A stretch of 64,000 bases of DNA, from positions 3,452,001 to 3,516,000 of the forward strand of contig NZ_CP056032.1 in the NCBI RefSeq assembly GCF_013375035.1. Direction: 5' to 3'. The DNA comes from Spirosoma sp. KUDC1026. Lineage in GTDB: Bacteria; Bacteroidota; Bacteroidia; Cytophagales; Spirosomataceae. Positions within the stretch are counted from its first letter, which is position 1. Each line of letters starts with the position of its first letter. Positions 53,969 through 63,577 of this stretch are shown one piece after another. A model generated the notes under the pieces. That model ran no database searches, was not told the origin of the DNA, and saw only the letters and a list, made by a program, of their open reading frames with translations. The position numbers and the translations under genes were made by a program.

Positions 53969-56173
53969 TTACAGACGAAAACTAACAGAGAGTACGGCGC
54001 TGCGGCCGTCCGAGGGCCACACCCCCGGACCAGGGTAAAACGTAGGACGTTTCGTAAAGTACTGTCGATTGAGCAGGTTGTTGACGCTGCCGCGCAGGGT
54101 TAACTGCTTACCGATGCGCCAGGTGCTGTTCAGATCCAGCAGGCTGTAGGCCGGAACCGGTCCAACGGCACCGTTAGCCGAGGGCGTAGCCGTGTTCAAT
54201 GCGTCGGAGAAGCTTGCCGCTACGTAGCTGTACTGGAGCGTCAGGCTGGCGGTAGCGTAACGAGCCGTGAGGCCGTTGCGGCTGGTCCACTGCGGGGTAG
54301 ATTCAACCCGGTTGCCGTTGATGGCCTGGTTGTCGCGCCCCGTTGAGACGCGGGCGTTGGTGTAGCGGGCATCCAGGTAGGCTGTTGATGTAAAGCCGCT
54401 AAGCTGAACCCGACCGATCTGAGCGAGCTGCCCCTCGATCAGCGCTTCGACACCCCGGTTGCGGCTGTCGCCGATGTTGGTCCGAAAGATGTAATTGCTG
54501 CCGTCGGCGTTGGTTTGCAGGAGCGTACCCAGGCGGTTGCGGTACAGCAGATCGAAGAGCGTTACGTTGACGTGCAGTCCCTGCCACTGACCACTGATGC
54601 CCAGTTCGGCAGTATACCCCCGCGCGTCTTTCAGGTTTTTATCAATCTGTTCGTACATCGACGCTGGAATGATATCCTTGAAGATTACAGGTCGATACGC
54701 CTGCGACCAGCCACCGTACACCTTCAGGGCGGATGTAAGCTGGTACTGCCCATTGATGCCCAGCAGCGCAAAATGGTGGTTGATGTCGGTCGGCAGATTA
54801 TCCGGCGTATAGTACGTAATGGTGCCCCGCATCCGGGTCAGGCCGTTCTCAATCCGGATACCGGGTGAAATATTCAGCCGGGGTGTTAGCTGAAACTGGT
54901 TTTCCGCGAACAGGGCAATGTTGTTCGTACGGAAATGCAGGTCGCGCCGGAACGGGCTGACCAGCGTTAGGTCGAAATCATCACCCGTCGTGCCCTGTCC
55001 CTGCTGCTGCCGGTGCAGGTCGGTACTCATTACCTGAATACCACCCGCTGCCGTACCAGTCAGGCTACCCAGCCGGTATTTGTGAAGCAGCCGCAGTTCA
55101 GACGTGTAGCTGTTGAAATGATCGACGTCCACCTGCCGGTTCCGGAGCCGGCCCGTCGTCGGATCGACTCCGTCGGACACTGTGGCGAAAGCGTCGAACT
55201 GCACACTGTTGCGGGCACCCAGTACCGCTGAAGTCGTCCACGAAAGTTGCGTCTGGTCAGACAACTGCCAGTTCAGGCGCAGCGACGGTACGTAAATGTC
55301 CGGATTGAAATAGTTGCGGCTCCGGGTAGACTGGCGTGGGTTCTGGTTAAACAGCGAATCCGTCAGCGGTCCTGGAATCTGGTATACGTAGCTCGACCGG
55401 CCCAGTTCGGCGGTGATGCCCAGCCGACGGTTCGCCTGATAATGAATGGACGCAAACTGCGCCTGGGCTTCCGAGCGGCTGTTCTGGCGATACCCATCCG
55501 AATGACGGCGGTAGTAATACGCGTAGTAGGTCCACTTCCCAAGGCGTCCGCCAATGGCATTGTACGTACTGCGTAATCCGTAGGAACCGACTGAACTGTT
55601 CGTTTCAAAGCCGAACCGGCGTGTCGTGTCGGCGCGCTTCGTAACGTAGTTCAGCATACCGCCAAACTGGGCGCCGTACTGGAGCGAACCCGTGCCGCGA
55701 ACCAGCTCAATCCGATCGATGCTTTCCATCGGTGGCGAATAGTGGCTGGCGGGGTAGCCATACATATCTGAATTCGTGATCACACCGTTCTGGCGGATAT
55801 TGTTTTCCCAGGAACGGTGGGCATCGAGACCGCGCGTAGCGATATTGATCTGGTTGCCGGTGCCGTCCATATCATAGACGAAAACACCGGGAATCCGGGC
55901 GAACAACTGCCGTGGATTTTTCTCCGCTACCGTGGCGTCAATGTCCGATACGCGAATGGCTTCGCTACGTTTACCCCCCATCAGGAACGTACCATATACG
56001 TTGGGCAATGGGTCAACTACGGTTGGCTTGGCGCCTTTTACCGTGACTTGTTTCAGGGTGCGGGCGGTTAACGAATCTGTATTTTTTCTGGAAACAGGCG
56101 TCTGTGCTGTGAGGGTAGCTGCCGGGAGCAGCAATACTCCCGACAGCCACGCACTGAATATACGTGTTGTCAT
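53969..56173 (-). CDS. TonB-dependent receptor, FecA-like
   Basis: 734 residues, signal peptide ending TLTAQ. TonB-box-like KQVTVKGAKP is near residue 42. The plug has RIPGVFVYDMDGTGNQINIA, TRGLDAHRSWENNIRQNGV and MESIDRIELVRGTGSLQYGA. The barrel ends with SVSFRL. It lacks the SusC carboxypeptidase domain. With the downstream barrel and phosphatase-like lipoprotein it may take up an iron complex or a phosphorylated ligand; this is inference. First gene of a three-gene operon. Confidence 0.9.
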   Translation of the reverse strand: MTTRIFSAWLSGVLLLPAATLTAQTPVSRKNTDSLTARTLKQVTVKGAKPTVVDPLPNVYGTFLMGGKRSEAIRVSDIDATVAEKNPRQLFARIPGVFVYDMDGTGNQINIATRGLDAHRSWENNIRQNGVITNSDMYGYPASHYSPPMESIDRIELVRGTGSLQYGAQFGGMLNYVTKRADTTRRFGFETNSSVGSYGLRSTYNAIGGRLGKWTYYAYYYRRHSDGYRQNSRSEAQAQFASIHYQANRRLGITAELGRSSYVYQIPGPLTDSLFNQNPRQSTRSRNYFNPDIYVPSLRLNWQLSDQTQLSWTTSAVLGARNSVQFDAFATVSDGVDPTTGRLRNRQVDVDHFNSYTSELRLLHKYRLGSLTGTAAGGIQVMSTDLHRQQQGQGTTGDDFDLTLVSPFRRDLHFRTNNIALFAENQFQLTPRLNISPGIRIENGLTRMRGTITYYTPDNLPTDINHHFALLGINGQYQLTSALKVYGGWSQAYRPVIFKDIIPASMYEQIDKNLKDARGYTAELGISGQWQGLHVNVTLFDLLYRNRLGTLLQTNADGSNYIFRTNIGDSRNRGVEALIEGQLAQIGRVQLSGFTSTAYLDARYTNARVSTGRDNQAINGNRVESTPQWTSRNGLTARYATASLTLQYSYVAASFSDALNTATPSANGAVGPVPAYSLLDLNSTWRIGKQLTLRGSVNNLLNRQYFTKRPTFYPGPGVWPSDGRSAVLSVSFRL

Positions 56174-56488
56174 TGAGTGCCAGTAATAAGCAGGAGCAGA
56201 AGCCTGGACGACTACTCCGAAATAAAATGAGGAATACCTCTTACAGAAATGTAAGAGAACGTGGGTAGGCAGCCGCAGCAGCGCGGAGCCGAACCCAACG
56301 GGGAGAGAATCTGATCAGAAGTTGTGTATAGGCTGGTATGCTCTCAAAAAGGGGCGCGTTTTAGCTATCCAGACCAGGACGGCCAAACGTAATTGATCTC
56401 ATTTCTTGGCGAAACAAAAGCCTAAGCGGTGTTTACCGTCCCACAGCGCTAAAGCCGGAAACGGAAAACAACAGAACTGACCAGAAAA
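56174..56488. other. Upstream region of the receptor operon with a hairpin
   Basis: 315 bases without a gene. A perfect 8-bp stem with GAAA loop, CTCTTACA-GAAA-TGTAAGAG (56238-56257), lies about 65 bases before the receptor start. It could be an operator or 5' UTR hairpin. I see no known riboswitch. Confidence 0.45.
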
Positions 56489-57031
56489 TCAGCGTGTTTC
56501 TGGCGGGGGAGCGTAAACGGATAGGGCGCGGGTAGCTATAACAAATAACTGTTCCGGAATCCGGACAATGGATTGCCAACCTGGCAATAGAAAGGCAAAC
56601 GATAGGGGAGGACTGGGGGAATACTCTTTCAGCAGAAACTTGAGCAGCTTGTTCGTGTGCTGGTTCGAGTCATTGGACGTAGCCAGGTGTTTGTTCATAA
56701 ACGCCAGCAGATCACTTTGCCAGAACGAACGGTTTTGCGATTCCAGACCGGCAATGTGCAGCGTATCGCCTTTGAGGTCCATGCTCACGACCATATAGTA
56801 GTGGCCGTGGTAGCTGAAACCGTCGGTTGTGGTACTGAGCAGATTAGTCGCGTCTGAGGTGCCCGTCAGGGGAATCTGAAACTCAACGATACTATCCACC
56901 GATCGGAATACGTGCAGCCGCTCCGTCAGGTCGTGTTCTGCCTGCCACCAGGCGCTGACACACACCAGCACGTGGGCCAGGGTGTGGTACACCAGGAGTA
57001 GAAAGAGACCGATGGTAACTGCTTTTTTCAC
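56489..57031 (-). CDS. Hypothetical exported or membrane-anchored protein
   Basis: 180 residues. An N-terminal hydrophobic helix (AVTIGLFLLLVYHTLAHVLV) is followed by a mostly hydrophilic part (LHIAGLESQNRSFWQSDLLA) and a hydrophobic stretch near the end (LSFAFLLPGWQSIV). The protein is rich in histidine near its middle (YHGHYY). It lies upstream of the TonB receptor operon on the same strand, 315 bp away. Metal-related accessory genes are often placed so, but I do not recognise it. Confidence 0.65.
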   Translation of the reverse strand: MKKAVTIGLFLLLVYHTLAHVLVCVSAWWQAEHDLTERLHVFRSVDSIVEFQIPLTGTSDATNLLSTTTDGFSYHGHYYMVVSMDLKGDTLHIAGLESQNRSFWQSDLLAFMNKHLATSNDSNQHTNKLLKFLLKEYSPSPPLSFAFLLPGWQSIVRIPEQLFVIATRALSVYAPPPETR

Positions 57032-57130
57032 AAAGTGGCTAATCTATGTGGTAAAATTACCAAAAAATAGTCATGCAGTGCTAAAATACAGAAAGATTAC
57101 TATAAAAATAAGCAATTACCGGCAATACTT

Positions 57131-58087
57131 TCAGGACTTGTCTGTCGTTCCTGCCGCGTTGGGAGGGAGCAGGTCTGTAATCTCGTAGCTGACAGCGGTG
57201 GCATTCGGCTCCGGGTCAGGCTGATTGGTCCGCGCAAACGTCCGGGTGAATGAAGCCCCGTAGTAGAAGATAAGTGACGAATAAAAGACGAAGAGCAGCA
57301 ACAGAATTACCGAACCGGATGCACCGTACAGGTTCGCAACCTGGCTGTTGATCAGCAGACGATTCAGAATCAGCTCACCAACCTTGAAAAGAACACTCGT
57401 AACCAGCGCGCCCACCCAGACGGCCCGCCGGGGCACCCGTACGTCGGGCAGGTAGTTGAAAACACTGGCAAACCAAAAGGTAATGATAACGACCGACAGG
57501 AGGTAATTTCCCCCGCTCGATAACCAGTCGCGCAGGGTAGGCGTACTGGTCAGCATACCTTGCTGCAAAACGGCCAGCCGCTGATCGATGGTTAATGATA
57601 TAGAAAAGAGCAGGCCCGAAAACAGAATGATGACCAGCGCAATGCCCCGGTCTTTCAGCGTATGCACAAAACCCCGGCTGGCTTTTGGCCGGACGTTCCA
57701 GAGTTGATTCAGCGAGCTTTTGACGACGCTGAATAGTGTCGTGGAGGCCAGTAACAGCAGAAAAAATCCTACGAGCGTCATCGGAAGCGTAGGCGGCCGG
57801 TTCTGAAGATGCTGCGAAATATCCTGCAATTGATTCGCACTGCGGGGACCAAGCAGTTTACTGAGTTCGGCAAACAGGCGGTAGCTCACCAATTGATGCT
57901 GCTCGTTCAGTACCGGACTGAGCACATTGCTGAGCATAATGACAATTGGCGGCAGGGCAAAAAACGTAAAGAACGACGTAGCACCGGCCATCCGCACAGG
58001 GTCGTTGGCCTTCAGATTGGTGAAAGCTTCCCGAAACAGACGAAGAACAGGGACGATTTTTTTGGGTGCTGAGACGACCATGCACAA
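57131..58087 (-). CDS. YihY/BrkB-family inner-membrane protein
   Basis: 318 residues with about six membrane helices. Family features are AGATSFFTFFALPPIVIML near the start, LLLLASTTLFSVVKSSLNQLWNV, VSLTID-like FSISLTIDQRL, and PRRAVWVGALVTSVLFKVGE, then NLYGASGSVILLLLFVFYSS near the end. Once called ribonuclease BN by mistake, the family has no settled function. Single gene with its own terminator region unclear. Confidence 0.9.
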   Translation of the reverse strand: MCMVVSAPKKIVPVLRLFREAFTNLKANDPVRMAGATSFFTFFALPPIVIMLSNVLSPVLNEQHQLVSYRLFAELSKLLGPRSANQLQDISQHLQNRPPTLPMTLVGFFLLLLASTTLFSVVKSSLNQLWNVRPKASRGFVHTLKDRGIALVIILFSGLLFSISLTIDQRLAVLQQGMLTSTPTLRDWLSSGGNYLLSVVIITFWFASVFNYLPDVRVPRRAVWVGALVTSVLFKVGELILNRLLINSQVANLYGASGSVILLLLFVFYSSLIFYYGASFTRTFARTNQPDPEPNATAVSYEITDLLPPNAAGTTDKS

Positions 58088-58326
58088 GGGGAGTTGGTTA
58101 GCTAACGACAGGAGTAGCGCAAGGGTTTAGAGTACGTTGATCGTCAGCCTATATATAGCGCGCGTTTGGGGGCAAGTTGGAGACGATCGATTCCTTGGAA
58201 CTGAGATAGAAGAAGACTATTAGGGTCGATCGGATTCTGTTACAGAATCCCATCTCCAACGGACAGCGGATCGAGTCGTTCGTCGTTGAAACCATGGTGT
58301 TCTCAATACATAGGACAGATTTTTGG

Positions 58327-58417
58327 TTAAGTTAAACTTGTAGAAGTAGAACCAGGAATTGTACTTTTCTTTCCCTTTTCAATGCGTTCGACGTACCACT
58401 GAGCCGGGGTCTGGTAA
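58327..58417 (-). pseudogene. 3' remnant of a transposase (IS3-like OrfB tail)
   Basis: Minus strand reads YQTPAQWYVERIEKGKKSTI then PGSTSTSLT and stop at 58327. YxTPA near the end is the usual tail of integrase-core transposases (compare LGYRTPAAV in element 2). Only about 30 codons remain. Confidence 0.55.
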
Positions 58418-58479
58418 CACAAGTAGTTTACGACACAACCCTCTCAGAAAATCTGTCCAGTGAATAGGGGGCTAAGACA
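58418..58479 (+). pseudogene. 3' end and terminal repeat of an IS related to element 1
   Basis: Plus strand reads VVYDTTLSENLSSE-stop, nearly the tail of the element 1 OrfB (VIYDTTFSENLSS-stop). The terminal repeat follows, ending ...GGGGGCTAAGACA at 58479. The match to the left end of element 1 runs about 60 bases. The other end is missing. Confidence 0.8.
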
Positions 58480-58498
58480 TGCTTCAAAGCGGCTTTGA

Positions 58499-58744
58499 TC
58501 ACCAGTAAACCAATATCTTGATTGGGTTTGGCGTTGAGTCATCGATGTCCGTGGTGAAGGCTAGTAAGTCGAATGAAAATGCTGATTTTAAGAAGAATAG
58601 ATTGAATAAGATCAACTCTTCGTAGCTACGTAACGTAGGCTGTTCCGGGCATTCAGCTTGTCGTTGCTCAACGGATTGACCGTAGATTTGCTCATAGGTC
58701 TGCGGCAGTAAATCCAACAGTTTAGCGAATTGTTTTTGATTCAA
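58499..58744 (-). pseudogene. Probable N-terminal transposase fragment
   Basis: 81 residues: FAKLLDLLPQTYEQIYGQSV, YEELILFNLFFLKSAFSFDL. This resembles the N-terminal helical domain of DDE transposases in this order. The frame ends soon after DSTPN, next to the IS terminal repeat at 58479. It may be a small real gene instead. Confidence 0.4.
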
Positions 58745-59082
58745 CCCGATGGCTGATCGCTAGTGGCGATCAGTTCGTAAATCAGCAATGGAGATGTTCT
58801 TGGTACAAAATTAACCCCTTGCAACAACTCTAATAGCTGAGCATGAGCAAAAACGCTTTTGCAAAATAGGCCGGTATAGAGTAGTATTACGGTTAAAAAC
58901 TCGCTGAGTAGCGTAGGCATATGTATCTAAGTTTGGCGCCCCAAATCTAAATACCAGAGCCCCAGCGGGCTTCTTCTAAAAAGGTTAATGTTAAGCTAAT
59001 AATATAGTATAAAAGACAGACAATAGTTATTCCATTTAGGGTTTCTAACCCGGTAATTTTACATTTATAGCTTAAGCAGCCT

Positions 59083-59604
59083 ATGCCGGACGATTCTCAG
59101 GATGAGTTTTTCTCTTCCGATTGGTTAGTTTCCGAGTCCGTCCGAACCTTACTTAATTCAGCTCCAGCGGGGGTTGCTTTATTACGGGCGGTTCGCAACG
59201 TCACGGGGCAGATCACTGACTTCCAGTATCAGCTGGTCAACCCTATGCAGCAAGCACTGACCAATTACCCCGTAGAAGATCTGATGAGCCTGCCATTGAC
59301 GATACTCAACCCGAATATGGCTGGGATAGATAGGTTAACGCAGCTTATCGACGTCGTTAACTCAGGTAAGCCGAGTTTGCAATTAGAAACATATCAACTT
59401 GATGGCAATAGTATTCTATACGACCAGCTTTACCTAAAATCAGGGGATGGCGTGCTCATGTTAGTGCAGGATGTTACGTATTGGCCTTTATCGCCTTCTG
59501 AACACCAGCAGCAGGCTGACTTATTAAAGGCTATTCAACTGGCAGAATCCGTCGACTCAGTACGAGAAAGGCTACTTAGACTTATTGGTGGTCATACGAA
59601 ATAG
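59083..59604 (+). CDS. PAS-like sensory protein
   Basis: 173 residues. The stretch VRTLLNSAPAGVALLRAVRN, ITDFQYQLVNPMQQALTNYP, and DVTYWPLSP near the end fits a PAS fold (DFQYQLVNPAA pattern is frequent in Cytophagales PAS kinases). It has no output domain and ends with a helical tail. It may feed the histidine kinase encoded 228 bp downstream on the same strand. Either a stand-alone sensor or a shortened kinase remnant. Confidence 0.7.
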   Translation: MPDDSQDEFFSSDWLVSESVRTLLNSAPAGVALLRAVRNVTGQITDFQYQLVNPMQQALTNYPVEDLMSLPLTILNPNMAGIDRLTQLIDVVNSGKPSLQLETYQLDGNSILYDQLYLKSGDGVLMLVQDVTYWPLSPSEHQQQADLLKAIQLAESVDSVRERLLRLIGGHTK

Positions 59605-59831
59605 ACCTTTCCGACTGATAGCATCCGGCAGGCGTCATAACCGGAGTTGATACATTTCATATAAAAATCGTTCATAGACAATCACCTTTATCTCAGCTTA
59701 CAACACACTTTTACGCGTGTTTTGATTGTTGCACAGATACATATAGGGCTTTCGAAGCAAAACACCTACTGTTTCTTCCAGTTTATTTCATGATACGCTC
59801 CTTTTGATCGTTCTTTTTATTGACATAAACG

Positions 59832-60734
59832 ATGAACGACCTACCTATTCAACACCACAGGGCGGGCCGAAAAGCCAAGCGCCCTCTGACTCAACCCGAA
59901 CAGACGAATCAGGAATTGCTTCAGCAGATTGCTGACTACCAGCAGGAAGTTGAGCGGCTCCAATCTGCCTTACAGGAAGCGCAGATTTTGGTTACACAAC
60001 ATGGTCAGTTCGAAGCAGAACAAAGAAGGCTATTAGCGCAGGAACGTGAGCTGAAATCAAACTTTATTAATCTGGCGTCCCATGAATTTCGTACACCGAT
60101 GATGACCATTTTGACCTCTGCTTCGCTCATTAACCGCTACAATAGTTCGGAAGAGAGCGATAATCGGGAGCGACATGTACAACGTATTAAAGCTGCCGTG
60201 ACTAACCTGACCGCCATGCTCAATGAGTTTCTGGCGGTCAGCCAAGTCGATCAATATGCCTTGCGCAGTACGTCCCAATCGCTGGAGCTTACCGCATTTT
60301 GTCAGGACGTGATTGCCTCTGTGAAGGCCACCGCCAAACCCCGGCAGCGATTCAATTATCAACCACAAACGGGATCACTTGAGGTGTGTCTGGACTCACA
60401 ACTCCTAAAAAGTATTTTGTTTAATTTGTTAACCAATGCTAGTAAATACTCGGCTGATGACATGCCCATTCAGTTAATTAGTGCAATTCAAAACAGGCAT
60501 ATTGTTTTTACTATAATTGATCAGGGTATCGGGATTCCAGATTTGGATAAAGACAAGGTATTTACCAATTTTTTCCGCTCCCGTAACGCTATTCACGTTC
60601 AAGGTACCGGTCTGGGGTTGTATCTGGCTAAACACTACGCTGAGCTGTTGGGGGGAACTATTACCTTCACGAGCGAGGTAGGAAAAGGAACGTCCTTTAC
60701 GGTTCAGCTACCGTTAATGAGCGAACGAGCATGA
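59832..60734 (+). CDS. Cytoplasmic histidine kinase
   Basis: 300 residues. A coiled coil (residues about 25-75) leads to HisKA with H84 in NLASHEFRTPMMTIL, then the HATPase with N box (LFNLLTNASKYS), DQGIGIPD and GTGLGLYLAKHYAELLGG. No membrane helix or sensor domain is present, so it must get its signal from a partner; the PAS protein upstream is a candidate. Its end overlaps the next gene by four bases (ATGA), so the two are translated together. Confidence 0.93.
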   Translation: MNDLPIQHHRAGRKAKRPLTQPEQTNQELLQQIADYQQEVERLQSALQEAQILVTQHGQFEAEQRRLLAQERELKSNFINLASHEFRTPMMTILTSASLINRYNSSEESDNRERHVQRIKAAVTNLTAMLNEFLAVSQVDQYALRSTSQSLELTAFCQDVIASVKATAKPRQRFNYQPQTGSLEVCLDSQLLKSILFNLLTNASKYSADDMPIQLISAIQNRHIVFTIIDQGIGIPDLDKDKVFTNFFRSRNAIHVQGTGLGLYLAKHYAELLGGTITFTSEVGKGTSFTVQLPLMSERA

Positions 60735-61792
60735 AAACGATTCTGATCATCGAAGACAAAAAGGAGGTTCGCGAAAACATCGCGGAAATGCTCAGACTGG
60801 CCCAATACGCAGTTGTTCAAGCTGAAGAAGGCAGACGGGGTGTTGCACTTGCCCGATCGGCTAGGCCAGATTTAGTCCTGTGTGATATCATGATGCCTGA
60901 ATTAGATGGCTACGGTGTCTTACACATCTTGAGTAAAGATCCAGACACAGCCAGCATACCTTTCCTTTTCCTGACGGCAAAGATTGACTCGGAACATATT
61001 CGCAATGGGATGAACCTGGGGGCAGATGATTATCTGACCAAACCCATCGACGACATTGACCTGCTGGCAGCCATCGAACGTCGGCTCAAAAAAGCCGAGC
61101 AGATGAATCGTCACATTGCGCAACCTGGTCTGACCGATTTTCTGAACACCTTTCACCTACCGGATGAACTTCCCTACTTGACCCTTCGATACGTTAAAAA
61201 ACAAGCGCTCTACCTGGAGGGCGATGCTCCCGTTAAACTTTATTACATCCGAAGTGGGCAGGTCAAACGCTTCAAAACGGATGCCTCCGCCAACGTATTT
61301 ATCACGGCTTTGTCTGGCACAGGTGATTTTGTTGGCTTGCCAGGCTTATTGCAGAATACTCCTTATACCGAATCGGCGGAAGTGCTGCTGGACGCAGAAG
61401 TCTGTCTAATTCCGCAAACCGAATTCCTGACTCTCATAACGAATCATTCCGATATAGCGCTCTACTTCATGCGCCTACTGGCGCATGATCTAAGCCAGCG
61501 CGATGACCGCCTGCTCAAACTAGCGTATCTACCTGTTCGCAAACGAGTTGCAGAAGCCCTGCTACTGGTTTATCGGAAATTTTATTCACCCTTGGATGAG
61601 CCGAACACTAAATCGGCCAATCAGGCCATATCTATGACATTATTGCGGGAGAACTGTGCGCAACTGGTAGGTGCGTCGATGGAAACCGTCATCCGGGTAC
61701 TGAGTGATTTACGGACCGAAGGAATGCTGGAGCTTTCGGGTAGTCAGATTACTTTACTGGACATTGACCGGCTGACCCGGCTCAAAAACTGA
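60731..61792 (+). CDS. Response regulator with Crp/Fnr-type output
   Basis: 353 residues. Receiver at 1-125 with D52 in LVLCDIMMPELDGYG and lysine in DYLTKPIDD. A cyclic-nucleotide-binding-like domain follows (LEGDAPVKLYYIRSGQVKRF, TGDFVGLPGLLQNTPYTESA), then a Crp-type winged helix near the end (RENCAQLVGASMETVIRVLS). Receiver-Crp fusions of this type are seen in Bacteroidota and respond through the partner kinase encoded just upstream. The target may include the desaturase gene 159 bp downstream. Confidence 0.93.
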   Translation: MKTILIIEDKKEVRENIAEMLRLAQYAVVQAEEGRRGVALARSARPDLVLCDIMMPELDGYGVLHILSKDPDTASIPFLFLTAKIDSEHIRNGMNLGADDYLTKPIDDIDLLAAIERRLKKAEQMNRHIAQPGLTDFLNTFHLPDELPYLTLRYVKKQALYLEGDAPVKLYYIRSGQVKRFKTDASANVFITALSGTGDFVGLPGLLQNTPYTESAEVLLDAEVCLIPQTEFLTLITNHSDIALYFMRLLAHDLSQRDDRLLKLAYLPVRKRVAEALLLVYRKFYSPLDEPNTKSANQAISMTLLRENCAQLVGASMETVIRVLSDLRTEGMLELSGSQITLLDIDRLTRLKN

Positions 61793-61951
61793 TATGTCGA
61801 TAAATATCAGGTGATACGCTGACATTGGTCAATAAGGTGACTGATAGTCATTTTGTTTATCCGGTTTACAATCATAGGGGAAGCCAGATGAACGGGTGAA
61901 ATTTGGGTATACTTAACTCAGTTTACCTAAAATTTTATATCCTCTCAACGA

Positions 61952-62968
61952 ATGGCTTTCATTGATAGAGTGCTCCAACAACCTGCTTATGGTTGGAGCG
62001 ATAAGACCGGAACCTTAGTTATTCCTACCAAGCGGCAACTCTTCACCGAAGCATTTTCCCGCCTGAACATCCTGGCAACCAGGAAGAACTGGATACCGGC
62101 GATAAGCTGGCTAATGATGCTTTGCCTGCTGCCTTTCGCAGCTCTGGCGTTCTTTAAATATTTCTCATGGCCCCTGTTGGGTATTGGGTTTGTTTACAGC
62201 ATCTCGATCATGAGCACACAGGCGACCATCTGGTTTCATCGATATAGTACGCACAAAGCGTACACGTTCAGCCATCCGATCTGGCGGTTCATCACGCAAA
62301 ATCTGGTTTTACGCACCTTCCCCGAAGAAATCTACGTAGTTTCTCACCACGTTCACCATGCCAAATCAGACCAGCCGGGCGATCCTTATAATGCCCAGGG
62401 GGGATTGCTGTATTGTATGCTGTCGGACGTGAATCACCAACCCATTGCCAAAGACCTAACGGAAACTGACTATAAGAAGGCAGCCAGTTTTTTACGCCAC
62501 ACAGGTATCTGGATTAACTCCTACGAATCCTATTTGACCTGGGGCTCAATTGCTTCGCCGGTTCATACCATCGGCTTGTGGTTACTCAACTGGTCATTCT
62601 GGTACACCGTCTTTTTTCTTATCGGCGGTCATGGCTTAGCCTGTGCGTTATTTACGGGGGCACTTTTCTGGTTTGTCCTGGTACGGGCTTTCAATTATAC
62701 CGGGCATGGGAAAGGTCAGCAAAAACACGTCGATGGCGTTGACTTTGACCGGCGGAATCTATCCTTGAATCAACTCAGGCCGGGACTTTTTTCGGGCGAA
62801 TGGCATAATAACCATCACCTGTACCCAAGCAGTGCCCGGGCGGGCTTTCTACGGTTTCAGCTCGACCTGGCCTGGCTCTACATCCTGGGTTTGTACAAGC
62901 TGGGAGCAGTGGCCTCTTACCGGGATAACAAAAAAGATTTCCTCCAGAAATATGTACATCCTCAGTAA
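61952..62968 (+). CDS. Membrane fatty acid desaturase
   Basis: 338 residues, four or more membrane helices. The three histidine boxes that bind the di-iron centre are HRYSTH, HHVHH and HNNHH. The order and spacing match acyl-lipid or acyl-CoA desaturases. It introduces a double bond into fatty acids with oxygen, which keeps membranes fluid in the cold. Position just after the kinase-regulator pair hints at control by it. The electron donor is not encoded nearby. Confidence 0.9.
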   Translation: MAFIDRVLQQPAYGWSDKTGTLVIPTKRQLFTEAFSRLNILATRKNWIPAISWLMMLCLLPFAALAFFKYFSWPLLGIGFVYSISIMSTQATIWFHRYSTHKAYTFSHPIWRFITQNLVLRTFPEEIYVVSHHVHHAKSDQPGDPYNAQGGLLYCMLSDVNHQPIAKDLTETDYKKAASFLRHTGIWINSYESYLTWGSIASPVHTIGLWLLNWSFWYTVFFLIGGHGLACALFTGALFWFVLVRAFNYTGHGKGQQKHVDGVDFDRRNLSLNQLRPGLFSGEWHNNHHLYPSSARAGFLRFQLDLAWLYILGLYKLGAVASYRDNKKDFLQKYVHPQ

Positions 62969-63160
62969 ACGGGCTCATTCTGCCCTGCAAAACCGGAAAG
63001 TAGGTGTAGGAGCCATCGCCTGCCAGGCTGCCGAACAGGTGCTCCAACGAGGTGTTGCAGATGAAGCAACGGCTCCTTACCATTCGGTTGGCTGAACAAA
63101 GTTGATTTTATCATACCAATTGGCCGAGCCTCAAAAGAATAACGTTAACAGAGCTAACAC

Positions 63161-63499
63161 ATGGACCCAGCTATCGATGAATTAGCCGCTATCGGGCGTA
63201 TCATACAGGCGATTAAGCGCTTCCGCCAACAATACCCCGATGTGCAGACACCTCCTGAACGGGCTAAAGACGCCTACCTGAAAAAGCACCTGTCGGACCA
63301 GGACTGGCTATTCTGGAAACAGCTTCAGCAAGCCCCGCCCGAGCCGCTTGCGCCCCCCCGGGTCAACTTGCCTGAACCGGCTTTGTCGTGTTCGCAATTT
63401 AAACGCTTACTGAGTCAATACAGACGAGCGGGTTTTGAGGCTTATCAAATGCAACTGCAATCTAATTTTGGAGAGACTAATACGTTACCACCCTGTTAA
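63161..63499 (+). CDS. Small hypothetical protein
   Basis: 112 residues, basic and helical at the start (IGRIIQAIKRFRQQYPDVQ), proline-rich in the middle (LQQAPPEPLAPPRVNLPEP), no signal peptide. Family not recognised. It lies between the desaturase and a response regulator gene on the same strand and might be part of the signalling cluster. Confidence 0.55.
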   Translation: MDPAIDELAAIGRIIQAIKRFRQQYPDVQTPPERAKDAYLKKHLSDQDWLFWKQLQQAPPEPLAPPRVNLPEPALSCSQFKRLLSQYRRAGFEAYQMQLQSNFGETNTLPPC

Positions 63500-63577
63500 T
63501 CAGCGGAATTTAATCGTCAGGTCAATCAAACGAAAGCTTTACAATCATAATCACGCCTGTTCGAAACCTGCCCGATC

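Larger units (their letters stand above)
58088..59082. other. IS graveyard, no intact gene
   Basis: 995 bases without a complete chromosomal gene. It contains three transposase remnants described separately (58327-58417, 58418-58479, 58499-58744). The rest (58088-58326 and 58745-59082) shows nothing I can name. Confidence 0.6.

Noticed and set aside
56174-56488. Cobalamin or other riboswitch before the TonB receptor
   Set aside because: I could not find conserved riboswitch core boxes; only a short simple hairpin is seen.
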